A stretch of DNA of 64,000 nucleotides from Bidens hawaiensis (Eukaryota > Streptophyta > Magnoliopsida > Asterales > Asteraceae): contig JAIQDT010003574.1 in NCBI GenBank assembly GCA_021521415.1, forward strand, positions 206,398 to 270,397, read 5' to 3'. Positions 41,290-51,896 of this stretch are shown piece after piece. The position numbers and the translations under genes were made by a program. The notes under the pieces were generated by a model. It was not told the origin of the DNA, made no database searches, and saw only the letters and a program-made list of their open reading frames with translations. Within the stretch, counting starts at the first letter, position 1. The number at the start of each line of letters is the position of its first letter.

Positions 41290-42744
41290 ATGGTTAGAGA
41301 AATTCCGGTAACCACAACCCCAGCTACTGGGGGGAATACCGGTAACACAGTTTTTACAAACACTACCCCGGTTACCCAAGCCGGGGCAAGTGAAGTAAAT
41401 TTTACGAACACTACCCCAGTTACTCATGCTGGGGCAAGTGCAGTAAATGATCGCCTACCGGGATCCACTGATACCCAGGTTGAGAAACGAAGACTCCCCC
41501 GCCAAACTCTCGATGAAGTCAAGGCATGGGCGGAAGCACGACAAAAGGAATTCCAGGCCGAGTTGAACGAACGATTGCGTTCCGTACAACAGGCCGACGA
41601 ATTCGAATACTGGGAGGATGACTCGGAGGAATCCGACTCCGACCCGAACCCTCGCCATAGGGCAAAAGGGAAGCGTAAGGAAATGGAATCCCAACCGAAA
41701 AGGCATTTTGGACAAGCCTTCAAACCAAAAAGCACAGATGGAAGTCCACGAGACTTCTCCAAAACGTTCAGACCAAACGTTGCAAATGCAGGAACGTCCA
41801 AGTTTGCAAGGGACATTGCGGAAGCAATCGCCCCAAAGAGTGCCAAACAAATGCCTAACATAGGCACATATGACGGTATATCTGATCCAGACGATCATTT
41901 GAACAGGTTCATAGCGGGGGCAACCGTCAGCAATTGGACGGAACCCACGTGGTGCTACATGTTCCAAATGACGCTTGTTGGGGCTGCTAGAGCTTGGTTT
42001 GATCGTCTACCGGTCAACCACATCTACGACTGGGCAGACTTCCAGCAGAAGTTTAGCCAACACTTCAGCCAGCAACGGAAGTATACCGAGGAGCAATGGA
42101 CAATCCTCAAATGCATACGAGAAGAAGATGAATCTCTGCCAAACTTCATCACTCGCTTCAACTCAAAGAAGCTAAGCTTGGGTAATATCAGTGAAGATCT
42201 TGTTCGCGCTGCCTTCATCCAGGGCGCGCATGACCCAGAGCTCATCCGCACCCTAACGGGTAAAGATGGCATGCCATCCACATGGGATGCCATCATGACA
42301 GCAGCAAAACGCTATGCGGAAACGGAGAAGCAACTGGGTAGAGATCTCCCACAGAGCACAAACCTCTACACTCAGAAGACGAGAGAAGACAATGTCCTCA
42401 CCGCCCGACTAAATAAAAAGCGGAAGCTAGGCATTTGGCAGTCAAGGGTAAACTTTGACACCTCATCCGGCTTGCAACATCGATTGGGCGGAAGGGATAA
42501 TGTACAGCCGCACCGGAACTCCAGATGGACGCCACTCACCAAAAGCGTCACTGAGATATTCGCCACTGAAGAGCTCCCGTGGCCAAAGCCTCCAATAATC
42601 CGACATCGTCACGATGCTGATCGGAGCAAATACTGTGACTTTCACAAGACAAAAGGCCACAACACTGAAGAATGCATAGACGTAAAAGACATGGTTGAAG
42701 CATTTGTCAGAGATGGGACGCTCGCGCACCTCGTGGCGCAATAA
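41290..42744 (+). CDS. gag: Element B Gag polyprotein (484 aa), intact
   Basis: It is the same length as the A copy, with only scattered substitutions (for example TTPATGGNTG against TTPTTGVNTG near the start). Thr-rich repeats, acidic patch, capsid-type domain and the CDFHKTKGHNTEEC knuckle are all kept. It would form the particle for element RNA; no enzyme domains follow. Confidence 0.9.
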   Translation: MVREIPVTTTPATGGNTGNTVFTNTTPVTQAGASEVNFTNTTPVTHAGASAVNDRLPGSTDTQVEKRRLPRQTLDEVKAWAEARQKEFQAELNERLRSVQQADEFEYWEDDSEESDSDPNPRHRAKGKRKEMESQPKRHFGQAFKPKSTDGSPRDFSKTFRPNVANAGTSKFARDIAEAIAPKSAKQMPNIGTYDGISDPDDHLNRFIAGATVSNWTEPTWCYMFQMTLVGAARAWFDRLPVNHIYDWADFQQKFSQHFSQQRKYTEEQWTILKCIREEDESLPNFITRFNSKKLSLGNISEDLVRAAFIQGAHDPELIRTLTGKDGMPSTWDAIMTAAKRYAETEKQLGRDLPQSTNLYTQKTREDNVLTARLNKKRKLGIWQSRVNFDTSSGLQHRLGGRDNVQPHRNSRWTPLTKSVTEIFATEELPWPKPPIIRHRHDADRSKYCDFHKTKGHNTEECIDVKDMVEAFVRDGTLAHLVAQ

Positions 42745-43029
42745 AGGCTGAGCAGGCGGGTGCGTGTAGAACCCCAGCTGGGGAAAACACGAATAAAAAT
42801 TCCAGCTTCAATGTCGAGACTACATGCTGCGTAAAGAACGAGATCCCGAACCAGGTGCGTATCGGCTCGATGGCACTCCCATCCCAACAATATGGAGGGG
42901 AGCTTATTTACACAGTTTGCATGTAAATCAATTCCAATTTGTAAAGAAAAGGCCAAGAGCCACTTCTAATGGAAATGATTCTCTTTAGAACATCGAAGCT
43001 GATGATTTTACTTTTCTGAACACTAATAT

Positions 43030-43765
43030 GACGATACACATTATGTGAAGTTGCGTGAGAAGGCGGTTCTACCCGCACAAACCCAATAATGTGAAAAAAC
43101 CTTCACGCAGGTCAGTTGAAGGGGAAAGGTTCAGCACCCAAAAATGAGAGTGCCGGTCTATCCGCACGAATCATAATGAGGAAACTGAACAATAACCTAT
43201 CAACAACCGCGCGTCGAACGGTTAAACTATGCAACACTGGTGACGGCATTCACATTACGTGAAGTCGTTGCGTGGGAAGGCGGTCCTACCCGCACAAACC
43301 CAATAACAGGAAAAAACCTTCACGCAGGTCAGTTAAAGGGGAAGAGTTCAATTATCCCATTAAATGAAAGTGCCGGTCTATCCGCATGAATCATGAGAGG
43401 AAACTGAACACTAACCTATTGACAACCGCGCGTCGAACGGTTCAAAACAAAATTCTTAAAAAGGATGAGGAAAACCTACACGCAGGTCAGATAAGGGTAA
43501 AGTTTTGCCATCCTACTAAGTGCAAGTGACGGTACTACCCGCACAATCACGAAAGAGGAAGCAAAACTTCACACCTATTATCAACCACGTTCAAAGGTTA
43601 ACTTATCCTCAAAAGATGAGGAAAACCTACACGCAGGTCAGATGAAGGTTAAAGTTTAGCCATCCTACTAAGTGCAAGTGACGGTTCTACCCGCACAATC
43701 ACGAAAGAGGAAGCAAAAATTTAACCCATTATCAACCACGTTCAACAGGTTAACTTATTCTACAC
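43030..43765. repeat. Tandem blocks in B: ~217-bp-type units, then two 151-bp units
   Basis: The GGCATTCACATTACGTGAAG unit and its degenerate first copy occupy about 43030-43450. The 151-bp unit occurs at about 43460 and 43611 only (GAGG/GATGAG spacing 151), against four in A. The stretches 42745-43029 and 43766-43973 show nothing else. Confidence 0.85.
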
Positions 43766-43973
43766 TTGGAAAATTGTTAATTTAAACCAAGTATGCAAGT
43801 TATAAGTTTATAAAGCAAGAAACCCAAAGAAGGAAATAACAATCTTATACGCAAAAAGATTAATATTTCATAAACGAATTATTACAAGAATGGCCGGGTA
43901 ACTACCCGCCTACGAAAAGAAAATAAATACATCTGTACAAGACTATCCTAGCAATGGGAAGGGATCTTCAGGA

Positions 43974-46900
43974 TTAGGCTTCAGGGCCACTTCCACTTGG
44001 ACCAGCCCCATCAGTAGAGCGTGGCAGTTCAAGGAAAGCTTTGAGGATAGCTAGCCCATCATCAGCAGCAGCAACTTCGTTTACCTTCTCCACCACCGGA
44101 TGCGGGAAGGCGGCGTATTGGTTCACCGCTTGGTCATATGCAGCTTCGGTGTCCGCATCGAACAAAGTGAAGTTGGAAGGCGGGATGCCTTTCTCAACGA
44201 ACCCTAGACCAAGCAGGAAGCCGGCCTTCTCCCCATCCTCATGAGAAGCGTTGAGGGCTGCGCTCATGGCATCATCGTAAGTAGTCTCTGAGAAGACCCG
44301 ATGCACAACCTACAAAGAAAATACAAGTGTCAAAACACCTTCTATGTACAAAGGAAAGCGTGAAGACGTAAAGCCAAACATACCTGAGGCAACGCTTCTC
44401 GAAGAAGCCATTCCTTGGCAACCAGAGCTTCTTGGAGGGCGGCTTGAGCTTGGGTGCAGGCGCGTTCGGCTTCGCTTTTGTTAAGGTTGGCAAGTAGCAC
44501 TTCCTTTGCAGCAGCCTCTTCAACGCCCTTAAGCTTCCGCTCGGTGTGATCAAGCACGCCCCTCTGGTCCAGGATCTCTTGAAGCTTCTTGGCATCCTCC
44601 ATCGCCAAGGCATCATGAGCACGTTGGAGAGCCTCCAATTTGGCCTTGAGCTCCTCGTTCTCCACGCGTAAAGGCTCAGCAACGGCTTCAGCCTTGGTGG
44701 CCCTCTCGGTTGCGTTCCTCGCAGTCTCCTTAGCCAGCCGAAGCTGTTCGTTAACAGCTTGGGCAGCCTTGGAGCGGGCCTCGAGTCGCGCTTGAACCTC
44801 AACCTCGAGGGCCTTGAAGGCCTTCTCCTTCTCCGCAGCAGCTGCGGCCAACTTTTGGTTCTCCTCCCGAAGAGCCCGCGCTTGAGATACATCCTTGGCG
44901 CGAGCTGCTTTTAACTTGTCGTTTTCACGACAAAGCAGCTCGACGCGCGGCTGCATCCGGGCCTGGAGAACCCGAAGCTCATTGGTTAGCCTACCCTCCT
45001 GGTAGCTAGCCATGGCTTCCCCCAACGCACCATGGGGAGCAGCGTGGCGAGCCCATTCCACGCACTCCACAGGGGTACGAAGGGTTGTTCCTCGGCGTAT
45101 GTTCCATCGCGGAACATACACTTCATTGGAATCCGACACTGCAAAAAAACAAAAAAGCAGTTAGGAAAAAGATGATAAAAAATATATAAGTAAAAAAGGG
45201 CCAAAGGAACCCTACGCACCTGTAGGGTCTATAACAGGCCGATAGCCGCCGAACCCATCACCTGAACCCAAAGGAAACCCATCCAAAAGGTCAGGCAGAT
45301 GGGAAGGTGGCAAGGATTGGCGAGTACTCCCATGCGTACCTGATGGGCCGGCCGTCGGTGCCGGTGGCGGGGGCATGGTGGCAGCCGCCGCAGTCGCTGC
45401 CGCAGAATCCGCAGCAATCGTAACCGCCGGCTCGGTGAAAGATGCTGTAAAAATCGCACTTACCACCGGCGGTGACGTCATCTCGGCTGGAACAGTCGGC
45501 TCAAGGGACTGAGCAACTGATCCAGCGGAAGCAGGCGCAGGCGCCTGGGTCGTCGCCTCAGATAGGCTGACCGAGCCTACCGTCATCGGCGGAGAGGTAC
45601 TCCTCTGCGCTCCACCCTGGAATGCGCAAACATCCACACCTACGTAAAGAAGAAAAGTGTTAAAAGACTTGGAAGATTAAACTACGAAGACAAAAGCCAA
45701 GAGTTGTACTTACGGGTTTTCTTGAGCTTGAACGTACGGACGGGCGGGGACGAACCCGATGGAGCCGGTCTCTTGATGCCGGTCACCGTCGTCGCCATTG
45801 GTTCTCCGGAGGTAACAGTCGTAGCCTCCGGAACAGTGGTCTTCTCACCACCGGGGTTCCCTACCACCTCTTCACTATCTGACTCAGTGTCAGATAGGAG
45901 CACTGGATCGGCTGTGGAGGCCGCCTTCTCCTTCCCTTTCCCGCCGGCAGCCCTCTTCTTCCGCACTAACGGAGGACCATCTGCGGATTCCTCAGAAGAA
46001 GACAGGATGTCAGGAATTCCAGCAGCGGGTACAGCACTGAGGGGTGGAGGAGAGAATAACGCCTTACCTGGCCGCCGGTGGCTCAGGATCTCGTGGCCCA
46101 GCGGATAGACCTCCACAAACCGATCCGCTGTTTGCTCCAGGATGGGCAACTCGTTCTCGTCAAGAGCACGAGTACCCACCCGCACGGGACCGTCAGCTTC
46201 CCGCGGGTACAGGAGCGATTCCAAATTGTTCCCCTCTGAAAGAAAATAAACAGTTAGAAGACAAACTCATATCAGCAAGAAAGACAAGACATACCATAAG
46301 GAGTAGAGTTCAAACCGTATTCGAGAAGGATGGGAACCTGAGACGCCTCCTTCCATACCCGGCTCATCCCCAGCATCACCATCCCGGACTCCGCAAACCG
46401 GTAAACCGGAGATTGGACCCGGGATATCTTCGCAAACCACTCCGCCTCCTGGTAGTTGGTGGCGTGGTGGCTCGGAATTGCTTGGCCATTTTTAAACTTC
46501 ATGGCAATGGGGACGGCGCGGGCAGAAATGTAGAAGAATTCCCGCTTCCACGATCGGAGACTGCGCTCGGTCGCGCAAATCTTCAAACCCTTGATCCGGG
46601 TTGTCAAGGTGTACCACCCCTGGATGCACCTCCAACTATAGAAGGTCATCAGGCGGTCCACATAGGGCTCAATACCCAGAATCCGGCACACCCACTCGAA
46701 GTGCCGGATCTTGGCAATCGCCATCGGATGCACCTCGGTCAGGTGCACACCGTGCCTCTCCAAGACACGGTACATAAACTTTGTCAATGGGAACCTAAGG
46801 TTCCCATAAACAAAGAATGCAGCATATACCCCGATCTTGCCACTGGGGGCATCGTACACAGTCTGGTGGGGTTCAGGAAACTCAGGCTCAAGAGACTCAA

Positions 46901-47009
46901 GCATGAATTTCCTTACGACATACTGGTACTGATCGACAGGTAGAGCACACTGGCACTCGCCAGCAGTACTCCTATCGTCGGCTACAGCTTCAGCATCATG
47001 GGAAGACAT
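43974..47009 (-). CDS. Element B antisense gene, 5 exons, 915-aa coiled-coil protein
   Basis: Exons are 47009-46295, 46235-45714, 45639-45220, 45138-44384 and 44309-43974. All introns are GT-AG and phases agree throughout, giving 915 aa. Residues 1-238 match the 'putative gypsy type transposon' region of A. Residues 239-412 are acidic/basic with GGKGKEKAAST and end KLKKTR. Residues 413-552 are an Ala/Thr/Pro-rich segment (VDVCAFQGGAQ...) mostly missing in A. Residues 553-804 are the coiled coil and 805-915 the C-terminal tail. Exons 1, 4 and 5 are the same lengths as their A counterparts. Role unknown. Because the gene is antisense to the genomic RNA, its introns are not removed during retrotransposition. 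Confidence 0.85.
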
Positions 47010-47133
47010 TGCAAGGGAAGAAGAAACGATTTCGGAGGAATGCTCAACTGAATAAGAGAGTATTCACCAGAAATCGCCTTAAGAGATGAAAGAGAAGAAG
47101 TGAAGATGTGAATTACAAATGACCCTCTTCCCC

Positions 47134-47143
47134 TTTATATAGT
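47134..47143 (-). promoter_or_regulatory. TATA box of B antisense gene
   Basis: The minus strand reads CTATATAAAG, about 125 bp upstream of the ATG at 47009. The upstream TGACGTGAC motif (about 47333-47339) is kept as in A. Confidence 0.75.
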
Positions 47144-47479
47144 GATCGCAATTAACGCGGTGAATTTAATGCGAAGGAGAGAGAAATCGAAGGTGCAATG
47201 AAACTATGACACGTGGCAAAGAGCAGGCTGGCAACAGCTGTTGACAGGACGTGTGCCAGCAATTTCGCGGCCACGCGCCCGAAAAATCGCGCCCACGCGC
47301 CTGAAAAAGCGTCTGGAATGACCATATAATGTCACGTCACCATAACTTCCTGCACGTCCTGACACAGTCAGAAGAGACCGTCGCACGACGTTTCAGAGGT
47401 TTGGACTGTTCCTATCTTTCTACCAACCTTTCGAATTTCAAAATTCAAAATTTGAAAATATTAAAAAGTAAGCGGGAAA

Positions 47480-47960
47480 ATACCCTTTACCTTGGCAAAC
47501 AATTAACCGTAAGACGGATGCGGGTACAGTGTAAAGGCAAAACCCTTCACGTACCTAGCACCCGCAGGGAATTGAAGCTAAGTAAAACCTTGGCAAACAA
47601 GTAACCGTAAGACGGCTGCGGGTACAGTGTTAAGGCAAAACCCTTCACATACCTAGCACCCGCAGGGAATTGAAGCCAAGCAAACCTTGGCGAACAAGTA
47701 ACCGTAAGACGGCTGCGGGTACAGTGTTAAGGCAAAACCCTTCACATACCTAGCACCCGCAGGGAATTGAAGCCAAGTATTCCTCGGCAACCAAGTAACT
47801 ATAAGACGGGTGCGGGTACAGTGTAAAGGCAAAACCCTTCACATACCTAGCACCCGCAGGGAATTGACGCCAGGAATACCTTGGAAGTAAAGTAACCGTA
47901 AGACGAGCGCAGGTATAGTGTTAAGGCAAAACCCTTCACATACCTAGCGCTCCGCTGGGA
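47480..47960. repeat. ~97-bp tandem array (5 copies) in B
   Basis: TAAGACGG-type cores lie at about 47510, 47608, 47705, 47802 and 47899, the same units as in A at 11660-12150. From 47961 to 48345 nothing else is recognised. Confidence 0.85.
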
Positions 47961-48345
47961 ATTGAAACCAAGAAGGATCTTATGGGCAATGCTTGCGTAA
48001 ACGGAAATAACATCCCCGCATAGCGGGAACGTCGAGAACTACGTTGTTTGAAGCTCCAGGATGGAATTGGTGGTTTTAACATAATTGATCACTATGTTCA
48101 AAACTACCAAAACCTCACGGAGAATCCACACAAGTGGGACTCAACGCTCCTGACTTGCGAGGAGGTTACAGCCTACCCGCATCATACCCAAAGACCAAGC
48201 AGGAAACTCGGGAATTTCTGCAAGTGACAAGGACTTCCGCGGGAGGAATCCCCATGGAAAACCTTAAAAAACCCTTTTCAAAACCCTCTGCTTAAAGTCC
48301 AAAAGTTCACCTCACTTTATTAAACACTCATGAGAAGAACATTGG

Positions 48346-48357
48346 ACTGGGGGGACT
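48346..48357 (+). other. Element B polypurine tract
   Basis: ACTGGGGGGACT abuts the right LTR at 48358. Confidence 0.8.
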
Positions 48358-49342
48358 TGAAGAGGTAGGTCCCAGCAGAGCCCAGTTGGACCCGCAAGAC
48401 TCACCTTAAACAGGGACGTCTGCGCAGAAACCAACTGGATCCACAGGACCAACCATGCTCAGAGACGTGACGTCCTTACGCGCAGTACGCAAGCTGGTCC
48501 CGCAGGAAATGCCTCCCAATGGTGAAGGACTCCGCCTGTCCCCGCAGCCTCGGATACAAGCCATTAGGTAAGGCCACCCGCGCAGCAAGGCTACACGCAC
48601 AAGGCACTTAGCTCTCATTCAGTGTCACCTGAAGGAATGAGCGAAGCCGGGAACAATCCCGCATAAGGGCGGGAGGGGGAATACTCCCGCCCAAATAAGC
48701 CAGTCCGTACGATACGGGAAGATCTTCTGTACTGTACCTGACGAGGTATGGGAAAAAGATCTGACTAAAGATACGACAGCTTATGGACAACAGTATGGCG
48801 AGCAGCATGCTCCTACACTGTATGTCACTATTAGCCGCTGCCTACTCACCAACTCTTGTCATACCACGTGCGTAGCCGGCAGTTGGTGGAAAAGGAATAG
48901 TATACAGCAGGCCTGGTCTCTATCAGCCGCTACCTACCCACCAACTACCAGCAGGGCACGTGCGTAGGCTACTGTTGGTGGAACAGGAACACTGTTGCAG
49001 CCGGCCATACCTCCCTGGAAACCTACCTTCGGCTATAAATACCACAAATGGTATGACCATCTCATCTTATCATATCTTATCACATTATCATCATATTATA
49101 CCTGATATCTGCTCTAGCAATCTCTTAATATACTTTTATATTTAAAGAGCAATCTAGTCTGATTCTCACGCCGGAGGGTGGTCACAAGGAGGAACCCCCC
49201 CTTTCTCAGTGACGAGCTCACGGTGTCTGTTTTGCAGGTTATCAGAAGAACCATCTTCAAAGGGTCTAACCCCTCGTGGGAAACATCTATCTAACCCCCA
49301 GGTTATCAGTAATCTGTCCGGGGTCCGGTTAGTGTTTCTTCA
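48358..49342 (+). repeat. Element B right LTR
   Basis: This 985-bp LTR is shorter than the left only through its poly-C run. TATA box at 49033-49041. It is followed by the TGAAC duplication. Confidence 0.92.
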
Positions 49343-49390
49343 TGAACACAAATTCTTTTGCATTTAGAAATTGAATGTGAATTACTAACC

Positions 49391-49495
49391 TTCACGGAAA
49401 CTGATTCACAGAATGGATCGAAGCTTGAAGACGAGTAGAAATTAGCAGAGTAGAACAAGTAGGTGAGAGCGAGTTCAGTTTGTTACCGCCTTCTG
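49391..49495 (-). other. Probable 5'-UTR exon of the 38.3-39.4 kb gene
   Basis: On the minus strand a leader-like, C/T-rich stretch ends TTCCGTGAAG|GTTAGTAATT, a good donor. The sequence that follows is the same AAGAACACAA minisatellite that precedes the gene at 39480-40230, so with B removed this exon is joined to the gene by a ~0.8-kb intron. The acceptor would be TTTTGCAAG|GATCAG near 39463. Inference from splice signals. Confidence 0.45.
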
Positions 49496-49640
49496 GCCGT
49501 TTTGAACATAAAGAGGGGTTTTTTAGGTATTTTTTAATTTGATGGATATTGAGTTTTTAGTTGTTATTGGTTTTTTTTATTTAGTGGAATGTAACTCAAC
49601 CATTTACCCTTGACAATTATTATGAGGGAAATAGAGATGT

Positions 49641-49925
49641 AAGGGCTGTTCAAAAAGCTCGAAGCTCGGGCTTGTGGCTTGCTCGATAAAAGCTTGAATA
49701 AAACTAATTAAAAAAACTTGATTTAAAACATTCTGAGTTGAATTGGCTCATTTTTGTAACCAAGCTCGGCTCGACCTAGGCTCGGCTCGATCATGGCTCG
49801 GCTCGTTGGCTCGATTTAAATCTCGTTTAGCTTCAAAATCAAGCTAGAGCCTTAGCTGAGATGCCTCGTTTAATTTCAAGCCCGGGCTCGAAACCACCCT
49901 GGCTCGACTCGTGAACAACCCTTAT
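49641..49925. mobile_element. Small TIR element (CTCG-rich)
   Basis: AAGGGCTGTTCA at the left and TGAACAACCCTT at the right are inverted repeats around a GGCTCG-rich body. It may have a TA duplication. Noncoding. Confidence 0.5.
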
Positions 49926-50105
49926 AACAATCGAGTCGCGAACATGCATTCTATTTGATTTTTAGAAAGGGACTTTTGTAATATCAATTTTGGTGGGTTT
50001 TTTTAAGGAGGTTTTAGTTTCTTGCTAGTCCTATCTAATAATTAGATAAATGTTTAAATAAAAAGGGAAATAAAAATGAAAAAGGTGAAACGAACTTCTA
50101 AAAAC

Positions 50106-50366
50106 TTTAGAAAATCATAACTCACAAACGAAATCGTTTATTGAAAAACCGTTTCAGGGCCTCTCTAAGACGCTACTGTAGCAATCTAAAAAATATATAT
50201 TTTTTGATGACATCATCATTGTGTCTAATGGTATCCGTTGTGTCTAATGTTAGACACAATGATGATGTGATTTTTTTTCTTTTAGATGGATACAATAGCG
50301 TTTTAGAGAGGCTCCGAAGCAGTTTTGCAAAAAAACAATTTCGTTTGTGAGTTATAATTTTTTGAA
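50106..50366. mobile_element. Palindromic MITE (~260 bp)
   Basis: The left arm (ATAACTCACAAACGAAATCG, GCCTCTCTAAGACGCTACTG, CATCATTGTGTCTAA) is mirrored by the right arm with about 85-90% pairing over ~120 bp. Two short frames on opposite strands across it are artefacts of the palindrome. Confidence 0.7.
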
Positions 50367-50623
50367 TATTGAAAATTCTTCTCACACTTCTTATTTTCTC
50401 ACCCTTAATATAATTAATTTAAAAAAATAAGATAACCAAGTATCTATATCTATATCTAGATTATATATAAAGGAAGAGTGATGGGTACAAATATCATTTC
50501 ATAACAAAAAGGACATTTCATAATTCATGGTTTATGAAATTACTATTTTATCTTTTTCCTTGGGTCATTTCATAATTACATGATAAGGACAAAAAGAACA
50601 TTTTATAATTCATAAATGCAAAA

Positions 50624-51009
50624 ATCATCATCATCATCGTACTCAGTATATCCCACCAATAGCAAAGCTATGGTAGGGTCTGAGGAGGGTAAGATGTAGA
50701 CAGCCTTACCTCTACCCCGTAGGAATAGGGAGGCTGCTTCAGGTGAGACCCCCGGCTCGATAGTAGTTTTGCATCAAGCCTTGGACTAAGGCACATAGCA
50801 CTCAACCATCGGGACACCGGCTGATTGGTGCATGTACCCTTGTCTTTCGACTATCAACGCCATCATATGATGTCTGATTAACCTTCTGCCACTTTTAACG
50901 TTATTTTCACGAGATTAGTAAAATAACGTCAAAATTAGTGCAATTTCACTTTTGCCCATCCGAGGGTTCACACATATATACATTATATGCGCGGACCGCA
51001 AGCAGGGCT
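50624..51009 (-). mobile_element. SINE copy 2 (same family as 20034-20440)
   Basis: It is flanked by TTCATAAATGCAAAA (50609-50623) and TTCATGAATGCAAAA (51010-51024), a 15-bp duplication with one change. A short ATC-repeat tail is at the left. The body is about 95% like copy 1 by eye. Confidence 0.78.
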
Positions 51010-51086
51010 TTCATGAATGCAAAAATGAAAGTATAAATATGTGTACAAAAAACAATGCATGTTAACAAAATGAGATAAATTAACAC

Positions 51087-51209
51087 CTTAGCAAGTTCAT
51101 CTTGATCAACTCCAATCTCTTCCTCAGCCCATTTAACAGAAGGATGCATTGAATCACCGAGAACAAAACCTGGCTTAGAACCAAGCCTAAATGCCTGTGA
51201 TGCGGCCTG
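51087..51209 (-). pseudogene. Exon-like fragment of an unrecognised gene
   Basis: Minus-strand translation gives QAASQAFRLGSKPGFVLGDS followed by MHPSVKWAEEEIGVDQDELA, then K and a GT donor (GTGTTAATT). It reads like one conserved exon cut out of a gene I cannot name. No neighbouring exons are seen. Confidence 0.4.
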
Positions 51210-51659
51210 TTATATCACATTGTTTGAAGCATTATTTGGTTATTTTTTATGGACAAAAAATGTCAAATAGAAATTAATACTTAAATTAAGTTAGATATTC
51301 TTTTTGTTATTATCTATATCCATATCTATATCTATATTATCAAATTATTAAGCATAAGGGGTGGACGAAAAAGTTATTTCACAATTTGAGCATAAGGATA
51401 CAAACATCATTTCATAATCGGACATAAAAAGTAATTTGTCATTACATCATTTCATTCTTCAAACATATTGTACAATTTAATAAAGCCTAACGTTTTATGT
51501 AGTTACTTTTCTATACTTTTTACCTTATTATTATACTTTTTTATTTATATGCTATGGTCCACTAATTGAATTAGTTAATAATATATATTATAAGGGTCAA
51601 GTTATTCTACAAAGGGTAACAAAAATGAGAAGTTATGGACATTTTAAAATGATGGGGGA

Positions 51660-51895
51660 ATTTTTTTAAAAAAATTCATCATAATGACGTAATCTCAGCT
51701 CTTTGGCAAACCCTGATCCTACTGAAAACAAAGTTACAGTTCTTTGGCATCGATAAGTTACTGTGCACGACCCGTTGAACTTTTTTAAGAAACGTAATAG
51801 CTTCAGGGGCAAGGGACCCAAATGTATCAAAAGCAAAAGAGATGAAGACGTGTTGATTCTTAACACATGTAAAAAAATAAAATAAACTAACATTT
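51660..51895 (-). pseudogene. Unassigned coding-like fragment abutting the HSP70-like gene
   Basis: Minus-strand translation contains HVFISFAFDTFGSLAPEAIT and FLKKVQRVVHSNL. I recall this type of peptide from repeated plant ORFs but cannot name a family. It starts right where the HSP70-like exon is cut off, so it probably arrived by insertion or rearrangement. Confidence 0.35.
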
Positions 51896-51896
51896 C

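Larger units (their letters stand above)
40231..49342 (+). mobile_element. Element B: second copy of the A family, gag-only with antisense gene
   Basis: This 9112-bp element has a TGAAC target duplication (40226-40230 and 49343-49347). LTRs are 40231-41224 and 48358-49342; they differ at essentially one base plus poly-C length, so this is the younger copy. The layout is the same as A: primer site, gag, tandem blocks, minus-strand spliced gene, ~96-bp array, polypurine tract. Compared with A it has fewer 151-bp units and a longer antisense gene. No pol is present. Confidence 0.93.

Noticed and set aside
46044..46943. 299-codon plus-strand ORF in B
   Set aside because: It is the mirror of exons 1-2 of the antisense gene. 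The minus-strand frame has conserved domains, splice sites and phase agreement; this one does not.
50440..51320. Second Helitron around the SINE at 50.6 kb
   Set aside because: A TCTAGATTATATATA start is suggestive, but no CTRR end with a hairpin was found.
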